23,093 nucleotides of DNA from JAGQRJ01 sp041402045 (GTDB lineage Bacteria > Planctomycetota > J058), in assembly GCA_041402045.1 (NCBI GenBank), contig JAWKSZ010000093.1:1-23093 (forward strand). The letters run 5' to 3'. Position 1 is the stretch's first letter; every line of letters starts with the position of its first letter. The notes beneath the pieces were generated by a model, which was not told the DNA's origin, did not search any database, and saw only the letters and a program-made list of their open reading frames with translations. Of this stretch, positions 7,493 to 14,159 are shown one piece after another. The position numbers were made by a program, and so were the translations under genes.

Positions 7493-7912
7493 CTACTGGG
7501 TCAACTGAATCGCGTAGACGATCCCGGCGTAGATCAGGCCCGTCAGCGTCGCGAGCCCGATCGCGAAGCCCGGGAGCGCGATCGGGCGCCCGCTGAGCCG
7601 GTTGACGATCAGGGCCACGATCCCGAGCAGCATGCCCAGGCAGGGGATCAGCGGCGCGATCGCCACCGCCGCCAGTTCGAGCCAGGTCGGCTTCACCCGG
7701 GGCGCCGCCTCCTGGGAGCTGCCCCGCATGGAGGGCGCGACGGCGAACGGGTTGCGCGCGCTCTGGGAGGAGAGGTCGACGTTCGCCGGCGTGTCGGGGA
7801 CGCGGAGCATGCCCTCGCAGCTCGGGCAGCGGCCCGCCTGCCCCGCGAGGTCGGCGGGGACGCGCACCGCGTTGCTGCAGTGCGGGCAGCGAAACTCGAT
7901 CCCGCGAGCCAC
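7493..7912 (-). CDS. Small zinc-ribbon membrane protein
   Basis: This is a 139-aa protein. It begins with a zinc ribbon of the MJ0042 type, FRCPHCSNAVRVPADLAGQA followed by CPSC. A short Ser/Pro linker is followed by two hydrophobic helices at about 80-105 and 115-135 (the first includes PLIPCLGMLLGIVALIV, the second FAIGLATLTGLIYAGIVYAI). The second half resembles the DUF4190-type two-helix membrane unit. The start is GTG at 7912 with GAGGAGG about 7 bases upstream. It is the first gene of a likely two-gene unit with the larger zinc-ribbon protein. Function is unknown. Confidence 0.78.
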   Translation of the reverse strand: MARGIEFRCPHCSNAVRVPADLAGQAGRCPSCEGMLRVPDTPANVDLSSQSARNPFAVAPSMRGSSQEAAPRVKPTWLELAAVAIAPLIPCLGMLLGIVALIVNRLSGRPIALPGFAIGLATLTGLIYAGIVYAIQLTQ

Positions 7913-8043
7913 GTCGGCCCCTCCTCAGGAGAAGGGTAGCCGATCTTCTTGCTGCTGGCCTGCTTTCGAGTCGGCGGCTGCGCGTGATCGGGAGCGGGGC
8001 GGCGCTGCCGCCCCGGCGGTTCCGCAAGGCGGGCGGAAGGAGG

Positions 8044-8086
8044 CATTCACCGCAGGGACGCCGAGCACGCTCAGCGGACGCAAAGG
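8044..8086. repeat. Degenerate CGC..AG..A periodic element in the intergenic region
   Basis: Within the 7913-8262 gap the sequence reads as successive units of about 8-11 bases: CGCAGGGA, CGCCGAGCA, CGCTCAGCGGA, CGCAAAGG. From memory this resembles the 'ACCGCAGAGACGCAGAG'-like periodic elements scattered in many environmental bacterial genomes. That comparison is recollection, not a search. I see no gene in this 350-base gap. Confidence 0.35.
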
Positions 8087-8209
8087 CTCCGCCAGGCGGG
8101 AGCGCGTCGGGGGGAGCTGGGGGCGCTCGGCGTCGAATCGACCTGCAAGAACGCTCGGCCGCCTGGCGGCAGGCCGTTCCCTAGCGGAGCGCTCCTCGGT
8201 ACGCAGCGC

Positions 8210-8239
8210 GGGCGCGCCCCCCTCCCGGGGGACGCGCCC
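8210..8239 (-). terminator. GC hairpin, probable terminator of the flotillin operon
   Basis: GGGCGCG at 8210-8216 pairs with CGCGCCC at 8233-8239. After one C/A mismatch, CCCCC at 8218-8222 pairs with GGGGG at 8227-8231, giving a 12-bp stem and a 4-base loop. It starts 23 bases past the flotillin B stop codon. No T-tract follows, so it is either a weak intrinsic terminator or a transcript-end stabiliser. Confidence 0.5.
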
Positions 8240-8262
8240 GTCCTGGTCTGCGAGGCGGCCAG

Positions 8263-9630
8263 CTAGCCCCGCTGCCGCTCCTGGGGGAGCCGGCGGCGCG
8301 CCGAAACGCTGGGCTCCTCCGGGGCCTGGAGCGAGGCCACGGCCCGGCGGGGAGCCGAGGGCGCGCGAGCCCCGCCGTTGGTCCGGCTCGGCGCCACGAG
8401 GCTCGCGGGGAGGGACTCTCCGCCCCCGGTGAGCTTCGCGAGCAGGCCCGGGACGTCGAGGCCGCCGGCCTCGAGCGCCTTGAGGGTCTGCACCGCCTGG
8501 TTCGGCAGGCTCGAGCCGTCGTTCGCCTGCAGCATGTGCAGTTGATCGATCTGGATCCCGCTGATGCTGTCGAGGAAGGTCGGCAGCACCGTCTGCAGCT
8601 TCTGGAGCACGAAGATGTCCCGCGCCGACTCACCGGCCTGGTGCCACTGCTGGGCCAGGTCGTTGAGCGCCTGAGCCTGGGCCTTGCCCTGCTCGAGGAT
8701 CGGCGCGGCCTGACCGCGGGCCGCCGCGATCTTGGCCTCCATGTCCGCCTTGGCCGGGCGCACCACCTCCGCCTCGAGCTGGTGCTTGGCCTGCTCGATG
8801 CGCGCGTCCTGGAGCTCGAGCTCCGCTCGGGCGCGGGTGATCAGCGCGGCGACCTCGCCCTCCTGCTCGGCCACGTAGGCCTCCTGCGCGGTCTGGGCGT
8901 TGGCCACGCGCCGCAAGCAGCCCGCCTCGGCGATCTGCCAGTTGGCGTCGATCTTGGCCAGCTCGCCCAGGCGCCGAGCCTCCGCCTGCTTCTGCAGCGA
9001 GTAGGAGCGGCGCTCGGCCTCCGCGACGCGGTTGTCGCGGTTGAGCCGGGCGCCCGCGATCCGACCCACCGCCTGCAGGTAGCCCACGTCGTCGGAGATC
9101 GACTGCACCTTCAGGTTGTCCAGGGTCAGCCCCAGGCGCTCGAAGCCCTCCCCGGCCTGCTTGCGCAGCTCGCGCTCGAAGGCCTGGGTGTTCTCGTTCG
9201 CCTCCTCGGGGGTCAGCGTGGCGAGCACGCCGCGCAGGTAGCCCTCGAGGGTCTCCTTGGCGATGCGCTTGACCACGCTCCGGGGCTTGCCCAGGAGCCG
9301 CTGGATCGCGTTGTCGAGGGCCGGCGACTCGCCGGCGATCTTGACGTTCGCGATGCCGCTGATGGTCAGCGGGATGCCGCCGGCAGAGAAGGCGTTCTTG
9401 ACCTCGACCTCGATGTTCATGTTGGTCAGGTCGAGGCGGTCCACCCGCTCGAACAGAGGCCAGCGAATACGGCGCCCCGCCTTCACGATCTGGTAGCCCT
9501 GGGCCCCGCTGCCCGAGAACACGAGCACCTCGTTGGGCCCCGCGATCTCGACCAGCTTGTTGAGGATCTGCACCGCCACCACGCCCACGAGGAGCAGGGC
9601 GACGAGCACGGTCAGGATGGTCGGGATCAT
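8263..9630 (-). CDS. Flotillin-like SPFH domain protein (flotillin B)
   Basis: This is a 455-aa flotillin/YqiK-like protein, expected to oligomerise under the inner membrane and organise membrane microdomains. A transmembrane or hairpin segment lies at 3-25 (ILTVLVALLLVGVVAVQIL). The SPFH domain follows (about 30-190), starting with PNEVLVFSGSGAQGYQIVKAG and ending in EGFERLGLTLDNLKVQSISD. A long Ala/Glu/Gln-rich coiled coil covers about 195-330, then the flotillin C-terminal region and a basic tail. ATG 9630 overlaps the stop of flotillin A by four bases (9627-9630), indicating translational coupling. Its similarity to the upstream paralogue suggests an old tandem duplication; the two probably form hetero-oligomers, as flotillins often do. 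Confidence 0.9.
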   Translation of the reverse strand: MIPTILTVLVALLLVGVVAVQILNKLVEIAGPNEVLVFSGSGAQGYQIVKAGRRIRWPLFERVDRLDLTNMNIEVEVKNAFSAGGIPLTISGIANVKIAGESPALDNAIQRLLGKPRSVVKRIAKETLEGYLRGVLATLTPEEANENTQAFERELRKQAGEGFERLGLTLDNLKVQSISDDVGYLQAVGRIAGARLNRDNRVAEAERRSYSLQKQAEARRLGELAKIDANWQIAEAGCLRRVANAQTAQEAYVAEQEGEVAALITRARAELELQDARIEQAKHQLEAEVVRPAKADMEAKIAAARGQAAPILEQGKAQAQALNDLAQQWHQAGESARDIFVLQKLQTVLPTFLDSISGIQIDQLHMLQANDGSSLPNQAVQTLKALEAGGLDVPGLLAKLTGGGESLPASLVAPSRTNGGARAPSAPRRAVASLQAPEEPSVSARRRLPQERQRG

Positions 9631-10952
9631 GCTTCACCTCCAGAGGTAGCCAGGGGTTGCGGGGTGGGCTTGGCCAGGGTCCCCACCACGTCGATTCCAG
9701 TCACGTCCTTCAGCTCCTTCAGCACCGAGTTCACGGCCGCCGGGTAGCTCGCCACGTAGGCCGGCAAGCTCGAGCCGTCGCCCTTGTCCACGAGGGACAC
9801 CTTCTTCACCGAGACCTTCTTGACCCGGTCGACCACCGAGCGCAGCACGGTGTCGAGCTCCTGGATCATGAAGATCGGCTTCGCGCCGTCGCCGGCGGCG
9901 ACCCAGGCCTCGCGGATCTTCTCCAGCGAGGTCGCGAGGGCCTTGCCCTGCTCCGCGATCGGGGCGGCGTCGCCCCGGGCGCGCAGCTCGCGGGCCGTGG
10001 TCTCGGCCTCGGCGCGGACCACGACCTCGGCCTGCAGGCGCTTGCCCTCGAGCTCGGAGCGCACGGCCTGCAGCTCCTGCTCGGCCACGGCGCGCGCGGT
10101 CTGCTTGGCGGCCTCGGCCTGCTCCTCCACCGACTTGGCGCGGGCCTCGAACTCCGCCACCGCCTTGCGCAGCTCGTTGGTGCGCGTGCGGATCGCGGTC
10201 TCGGCCTGCTCCTGGCTGACCTCGGCCTTGGAGCGGGCCGCGGCCTCGGCCTGGGTCGCCTCGCGCTCGCAGAGCGCCTCGGAGACCTCGGCGTTCTTGA
10301 TCACCTCGGCCAGCGCCTTGCGCCCGATCTCGCTCAGGTAGCTCGACCCGTTCACGTCCGACACCGAGTTGATGTTGAACGTGTCCAGGTGCAGCCCGAG
10401 CTTGTTCAGGTCGGCCTCGGCCTCGGTGCTCAGGATCTCGGCGAACTTGAGCCGGTCCTCGTTGACCTCCTCCGGCGTCAGGTTGGCGAGCACCGCGCGC
10501 AGGTGGCCCTCCAGGGTCTGCCGCGCGACCTCACCGATCTCGCTGCGGTCCTGGGTCAGGAAGCGCTCGATCGCGTTGCCCACGATCTTGCGGTCGCTGG
10601 CCACCTTGACGTTGGCCACCGCCTGGACGTTGATCCGGATCCCGCCCTTGCAGAAGGCGTTCGAGGTCTTGACCTCGACCTCCATGGTGCTGAGGTCCAT
10701 GCGCTTGACCTCCTCCACCAGCGGCATGCGGTAGGCGCGCCCCGCGAACACGACGCGGTAGCCCACCTTGCGCCCGTCGGGGGTCGTGCTCGTCCGCCCG
10801 CTGAACACGAGCAGCTCGTTGGGGCGGCAGATGTACATGAAATGAGTGATCGCGGTCACGCACGCGAAGGCGGCGATCAGCAGGCCTCCGCCCGCGAGGA
10901 CTGCCCAGAGCAGCGTCGTCGGATCGGGCCCGGCGGCTAAATGAAACGGCAT
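9627..10952 (-). CDS. Flotillin-like SPFH domain protein (flotillin A)
   Basis: This is a 441-aa paralogue of the downstream flotillin. An N-terminal membrane segment at about 13-36 (LLWAVLAGGGLLIAAFACVT) is followed by the SPFH domain beginning PNELLVFSGR, with the conserved TLEGHLRAVLANLTPEE stretch shared with its partner (TLEGYLRGVLATLTPEE). The flotillin-type coiled coil covers about 220-330. The C-terminal part has an unusual duplicated KKVSVKKVSLVDKGDGSSLP segment. The start ATG 10952 is two bases after the stop of the preceding gene, and its AGGAGGTG ribosome site is inside the end of that gene. This is the third gene of a tightly packed four-gene operon with the NfeD-like protein at its head, the order known from YuaF-FloT and YqiJ-YqiK. 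Confidence 0.9.
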   Translation of the reverse strand: MPFHLAAGPDPTTLLWAVLAGGGLLIAAFACVTAITHFMYICRPNELLVFSGRTSTTPDGRKVGYRVVFAGRAYRMPLVEEVKRMDLSTMEVEVKTSNAFCKGGIRINVQAVANVKVASDRKIVGNAIERFLTQDRSEIGEVARQTLEGHLRAVLANLTPEEVNEDRLKFAEILSTEAEADLNKLGLHLDTFNINSVSDVNGSSYLSEIGRKALAEVIKNAEVSEALCEREATQAEAAARSKAEVSQEQAETAIRTRTNELRKAVAEFEARAKSVEEQAEAAKQTARAVAEQELQAVRSELEGKRLQAEVVVRAEAETTARELRARGDAAPIAEQGKALATSLEKIREAWVAAGDGAKPIFMIQELDTVLRSVVDRVKKVSVKKVSLVDKGDGSSLPAYVASYPAAVNSVLKELKDVTGIDVVGTLAKPTPQPLATSGGEA

Positions 10953-10954
10953 GG

Positions 10955-11422
10955 CTACACCTCCTGGTGGCTAGGGGCCTGGTTTCCCGGTGAATCGGTC
11001 TCGGGCGGGGGCCCCCCCCGCGAGACGGTGGATCGGTCGTGGCCCTGGACCCGCGTCCAGCGCCTGCCGCCCAGCGGACGGCACGTCGGTGAGAGCAGCT
11101 CGAGGTGCTCGAGCACCACGAGGTCGGCGGCCAGGGCGACCGCGGCGACGGCGGCCACCGCGCGCGCGCACTGCAGGCGACGCCGACGGACGTCGTCGGC
11201 GCCGACCTGAGCCAGGGTGTGGCGCAGGACGCGCTCGAGCTCGGCGTCGAGCCGGGCGCGCCAGTAGGCCGCCGGCTCCTTGCGCCGTGGTTCCCCCGGC
11301 GACGCGTAGTCCACGCGCACGTCGAGGCTCAAGAGCCCGCCGCGGGCGCAGCGCAGGTAGGGGACGTTGAACTCGCTGGTGAGCGGGAAGACGCGCAGCC
11401 GTCGCTGCCAGCGTCGGCTCAC
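10955..11422 (-). CDS. Small SPFH-like protein in the flotillin operon, uncertain function
   Basis: This 155-aa protein has no clear family match by eye. It has no signal peptide or membrane segment. Residues about 10-110 have the order of a minimal SPFH/prohibitin head: beta strands (RVFPLTSEFNVPYLRC, GGLLSLDVRVDY), then helices (YWRARLDAELERVLRHTLAQ; RLQCARAVAAVAAVALAADL), and a closing strand VVLEHLELLSP where the SPFH domain usually has its last strand. The C-terminal ~40 residues look disordered. It lacks the anchor and coiled coil of true flotillins. Its ATG overlaps the stop of the NfeD-like gene by four bases (11419-11422), and its own stop is two bases before flotillin A. It is therefore almost certainly translated, and is probably an accessory of the flotillin complex. 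The SPFH assignment is inference. Confidence 0.65.
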   Translation of the reverse strand: MSRRWQRRLRVFPLTSEFNVPYLRCARGGLLSLDVRVDYASPGEPRRKEPAAYWRARLDAELERVLRHTLAQVGADDVRRRRLQCARAVAAVAAVALAADLVVLEHLELLSPTCRPLGGRRWTRVQGHDRSTVSRGGPPPETDSPGNQAPSHQEV

Positions 11423-12084
11423 GAGCGCTCCTCGAGGGCCAGGGGCGACCGCGTGCGCTCCTCGCCGGGGTCGAAGCGCACCACGTGCACCCGCCGCCCG
11501 TCGTAGCGGAACACGAGCGCCTCGTCCCCGCGGCGCAGGGGCGCGGTCTGGCCCTCGGCCAGGGTCGCGTCCAGATCGACCGACGCCCCCTTGACCGTGA
11601 CCCGCACCACGCCGCCTTCGCCCGGCAGCACGTCGAGGAGCACCTCGCCTCGTCGCCCGACGTAGTCCTGCTCGGGGTCGACCGAGGAGTTCACCTTCTG
11701 GCGCTTGAGGATCCGGAACAGGGTGCTCACCGAGTACCCCGCCACGAGGCCTACCGGCGCGGCGACCCAGGGGCTGACCCCCGGTCCGACGAACTCGAAC
11801 ACCTCGAGCACGAACCCCACGAGCCCGCCGAAGGCGAGGAAGAAGGTCCAGAAGCGGAAGGAGAAGATCGGCAGCCAGAGCGCGTCGCCCAGGTGCAGCT
11901 CGGAGTCCGCATCCAGGTCGACGTCGGCGTCCACGTCCACGTCCGCATCGACGTCCATGTCCACGTCGACATCCACGTCCATGTCCACGTCGACGTCGGC
12001 GTCGGTGTCCGCGCCGGCGAACATCGAGACCAAGAGCAGTCCGCCACCGAAGACGAGCGAAGCCAGATAGATCGACGCGAGCAT
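11419..12084 (-). CDS. NfeD/YqiJ-like membrane OB-fold protein with alternating Asp tract
   Basis: This is a 221-aa partner of the flotillins. A membrane helix at 5-22 is followed by an 18-Asp tract in which every second residue from 26 to 60 is Asp. Two more hydrophobic helices lie at about 68-96 and 104-124. The C-terminal OB-fold (about 138-205: YVGRRGEVLLDVLPGEGGVV, ALVFRYDGRRVHVVRF) matches the NfeD/YuaF/YqiJ type. Such proteins act with SPFH proteins at the membrane. It is the first gene of the four-gene operon. A probable promoter with TTGACG is at 12114-12142, and GGGAGGG precedes ATG 12084. The side of the membrane on which the acidic tract lies is uncertain. Confidence 0.85.
   Translation of the reverse strand: MLASIYLASLVFGGGLLLVSMFAGADTDADVDVDMDVDVDVDMDVDADVDVDADVDLDADSELHLGDALWLPIFSFRFWTFFLAFGGLVGFVLEVFEFVGPGVSPWVAAPVGLVAGYSVSTLFRILKRQKVNSSVDPEQDYVGRRGEVLLDVLPGEGGVVRVTVKGASVDLDATLAEGQTAPLRRGDEALVFRYDGRRVHVVRFDPGEERTRSPLALEERS
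11905..12009 (-). repeat. Hexanucleotide-type repeat encoding the (Asp-X)n tract
   Basis: Here 35 codons alternate Asp with Val, Met, Ala, Thr or Leu. On the plus strand this reads as runs of GTCGAC/GTCCAC/GTCCAT-like hexamers. X is almost always Val, Met, Ala or Leu. Short tandem DNA of this kind can change length by slippage in units of two residues. Confidence 0.85.
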
Positions 12085-12113
12085 GGCGACCCTCCCTTGG
12101 TCACGTTGACGCC

Positions 12114-12142
12114 AAGGTAGCCATCCCCACGGGCCCCGTCAA
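12114..12142 (-). promoter_or_regulatory. Probable sigma-70-type promoter of the flotillin operon
   Basis: Read on the minus strand: TTGACG (12142-12137), a 17-base spacer, then TACCTT (12119-12114). The -35 matches five of six consensus bases. The -10 keeps the three most conserved positions (TA...T). The predicted start is about 20 bases before the ATG at 12084. Confidence 0.4.
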
Positions 12143-12163
12143 CATTATTCGGCTTTTTGACGG
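12136..12163. promoter_or_regulatory. CCGTCAA/TTGACGG inverted repeat overlapping the operon -35 box
   Basis: CCGTCAA at 12136-12142 and TTGACGG at 12157-12163 form a perfect 7-bp inverted repeat around 14 AT-richer bases. One arm contains the -35 hexamer proposed for the flotillin operon. This layout suits a repressor or activator dimer site; alternatively it is a weak hairpin following the recombinase gene. Confidence 0.4.
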
Positions 12164-12201
12164 CGAGAGCTGCCACGCAGGGACTTGCGCCGAGTGTTCC
12201 G

Positions 12202-12945
12202 TCAATCGGAATCGGCCGCTCGCCTCAGGGAGCCCACCGCGCGCGGCGCGACGCTGCGGCGCAGGGAGCGCACCTCGCCCTTCTCCACACGCTGCATGAT
12301 CAGGCGGATCGCCTCCTTCGACCAGGCCTTGGCTCGACGCTTGGTGGGCACGCCCTCCTCGTCGAGGGCCTCCGCGATCTCGCGCAGCGACTTCCCGGCG
12401 CCGTGGAGGTCGATGATCCGCTGCACCGCGCGCAGTTCGTCCGGGTCGGGGACCACGTAGCCGCGGACCACGCGCTCGCCCAGGAGCGGGCGCTCCCCAG
12501 GCTTGCGCGGGTGCTTGAGCCGCACCGACCCCTGCGCCGAGGCCTCCATGGTCTGGGCCGAGGTCAGCACCGAGAGCATGAACCGCCCCAGGCCCGTGCC
12601 GGTGTGCAGCGAGGTCCCGTCCAGGTCGACCACGTGCAGCGCGTGACCGCGCCCCTCCCACTCGCGCTCGAGGGCCAGGCACTCGGACACCGACGAGAAG
12701 GCGCGCTCCAGGTGCAGGATCAGCACGTGCAGCCCGCGCTCCTCGCGCAGTCCGGCGACCAGCGCTCGCCCCCCAGGGCGCGCCTCGAAGGGGACCCCCA
12801 CCTCGACCCGGTCCTGGACCCTGCGCTCGACCTTGAGCCCCCGCAGCCGGGCGTAGGCCTCGAGCGTCCGCTGCTGGGCGTCCACCCCCTCCGGGTGCTG
12901 GGGGTCCATCTCGGGTTCGCTCCGCGCGTAGATCCAGGCCCGCAT
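12202..12945 (-). CDS. Divergent serine recombinase (resolvase family), possibly inactive
   Basis: This is a 247-aa protein with a resolvase-type N-terminal domain (MRAWIYARSE, then the DAQQRTLEAYARLRGL helix) and the beginning of a 'Recombinase' DNA-binding domain (AVQRIIDLHGAGKSLREIAE, then EEGVPTKRRAKAWSKEAI). Family members normally read YARVS with the catalytic Ser and carry a DRLGRS-like motif. Here the Ser directly follows YAR, and the second motif is LERAFSS, so the second Arg is missing. It is much shorter than large serine integrases (about 450-550 aa). It may be domesticated, acting as a DNA-binding protein, or decaying. The start is ATG 12945 with GGAGG at 12951-12955. No attachment sites or cargo were found around it. 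Confidence 0.75.
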   Translation of the reverse strand: MRAWIYARSEPEMDPQHPEGVDAQQRTLEAYARLRGLKVERRVQDRVEVGVPFEARPGGRALVAGLREERGLHVLILHLERAFSSVSECLALEREWEGRGHALHVVDLDGTSLHTGTGLGRFMLSVLTSAQTMEASAQGSVRLKHPRKPGERPLLGERVVRGYVVPDPDELRAVQRIIDLHGAGKSLREIAEALDEEGVPTKRRAKAWSKEAIRLIMQRVEKGEVRSLRRSVAPRAVGSLRRAADSD

Positions 12946-12964
12946 CAGGTCCTCCGCTCGTCAA

Positions 12965-12992
12965 ATCATGCGCGTTTTTGTCGACCTGTCAA
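12965..12992 (-). promoter_or_regulatory. Probable promoter of the recombinase gene
   Basis: On the minus strand, TTGACA (12992-12987, perfect consensus) is followed by a 16-base spacer and CATGAT (12970-12965, four of six). A transcript would start just before the GGAGG at 12951-12955. Two further GTCAA copies (12960 and 13010) flank it, which may be operator-like repeats. Confidence 0.4.
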
Positions 12993-13077
12993 ACCTCCCC
13001 GAGAGCCCGTCAAGTCGGAAGCTCTCGCCCGTCGAAGAATCCTCGCTCGCGTGTTCGGTGTGTGTTCGAATGGGCGC

Positions 13078-13806
13078 ATGGCCGTCGGCTCCTTCCTGCG
13101 TGGACTCGCCTCGCTCCTGGCTCCGGTGCACTGCGCCGCCTGCGGCGCCGGGCTGCGCGGGGTCCCCGGCGCCTTCGGATTCGGGGTCTGCCGGCGCTGC
13201 GCGAGCCGCCTGGAGTGGATCGACGGCGCCTGTCGCCGCTGCGGCGCGTCCCGCGGCCCCCACGCGGAGTCCGCCGCGCGCTGTGGACGCTGTCAGGCGC
13301 TCCCCCACCGCGTGCGCCGCACCGCGAGCCTCCTGCGCTACCGCGGCACGGGCCGCAAGCTCCTGCACCGGCTCAAGTATCGCGGGCGCCTGGACGCCGC
13401 GGGGCCGCTGGGGCAGAGGCTCGCAGCGCGCGCCCGACGGGTGTGGCCGGTGCCCGAGGACGCGTGTGTTGTGCCGGTGCCCCTGCACTGGCGCCGGCGG
13501 CGCAGCCGGGGCTTCGACCAGGCCGAGGCGATCGCGCGGGGCTTCGCCGCCGAGCTGGGGCTCCCGCTCCTGCCCTGCCTCCGTCGCCGACGCCACACCG
13601 CGCCGTTGTTCGGGGTCGAGCCCCACCGGCGCCGCGGGCTGCTCGAGGGCGTGTTCGCCCCCCGGCGATCCGCGCGTGAGGTCCGCGGACGGACCGTGAT
13701 CCTCGTCGACGACATTCGCACCAGCGGCGCGACCCTCGACGCCGCGGCCGAGGTGTTGACCCGGGCAGGGGCCCGCCAGGTGTGGGCGGCGGTGGTCGCG
13801 CGTTGA
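13078..13806 (+). CDS. comF: ComF family phosphoribosyltransferase-like protein
   Basis: This is a 242-aa protein in the usual ComF size range. The N-terminus has a double zinc-ribbon with CxxC pairs at residues 19/22, 38/41, 52/55 and 69/72. The C-terminal phosphoribosyltransferase fold has the PRPP loop VILVDDIRTSGATL near residues 204-217 and the family's PVPLHWRRRRSRGFDQAEAI stretch. ComF proteins are linked to DNA uptake in competent bacteria and to chromosomal maintenance elsewhere; no other competence gene is visible here. The start ATG 13078 is chosen because the zinc ribbon begins shortly after it; no strong ribosome site is visible. It is divergent from the recombinase and followed 29 bases later by a small zinc-ribbon membrane protein. 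Confidence 0.88.
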   Translation: MAVGSFLRGLASLLAPVHCAACGAGLRGVPGAFGFGVCRRCASRLEWIDGACRRCGASRGPHAESAARCGRCQALPHRVRRTASLLRYRGTGRKLLHRLKYRGRLDAAGPLGQRLAARARRVWPVPEDACVVPVPLHWRRRRSRGFDQAEAIARGFAAELGLPLLPCLRRRRHTAPLFGVEPHRRRGLLEGVFAPRRSAREVRGRTVILVDDIRTSGATLDAAAEVLTRAGARQVWAAVVAR

Positions 13807-13835
13807 CGCGGCGCGGGCGGGGTATCCTCGGGGCC

Positions 13836-14159
13836 GTGACCGAGTATGCCTGCCCTCGCTGCGCGCTGCGGGTACCGCCGCTGAACTTCTGCCCGCGCTG
13901 CCAGGCCGAGGCGCGGGGCGAGCCCTTCGACCCCGACGCCCTGGACCGACACGAGCGCTCGTACGTGATCACCCTCGTGGCCCTCAGCCTGGGCGCGCTG
14001 GGGGTGCCTCGACTGTGGCGCAGCGAGGCCTTCGGCACCGGGGGCAAGGTCCTGTGGACCCTGGTCGGGGTCGGCAACACCCTGGGCGTGATCGTGGTGC
14101 TCTACGTGTTCGGGATCTACTGGCTGCCCGACCTGTTGCGTCCCCTGCGGGGAGGCTAG
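13836..14159 (+). CDS. Small zinc-ribbon membrane protein
   Basis: This is a 107-aa protein from GTG 13836. It begins with a zinc ribbon (YACPRC, then NFCPRC), followed by a charged linker and two hydrophobic segments at about 43-58 (YVITLVALSLGALGVP) and 71-98 (the second includes TLGVIVVLYVFGIYW). The frame is open further upstream, but that region overlaps comF and does not continue the domain. Its TAG stop is directly followed by the GTG start of the isomerase-like gene, indicating coupling. Function is unknown. A second protein of similar design lies at 7493-7912. Confidence 0.72.
   Translation: MTEYACPRCALRVPPLNFCPRCQAEARGEPFDPDALDRHERSYVITLVALSLGALGVPRLWRSEAFGTGGKVLWTLVGVGNTLGVIVVLYVFGIYWLPDLLRPLRGG

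Noticed and set aside
7984..8184. Small open frame in the gap after the flotillin operon
   Set aside because: No ribosome site or protein-like pattern, and it lies over the periodic element.
11905..12009. CRISPR or intergenic tandem repeat
   Set aside because: The repeat is in frame inside the NfeD-like gene, with no unique spacers. It encodes the Asp-X tract.
12085..13077. Complete mobile element around the recombinase
   Set aside because: No target-site duplications, terminal inverted repeats, cargo genes or att-like core were found. Neighbours are the flotillin operon and comF.
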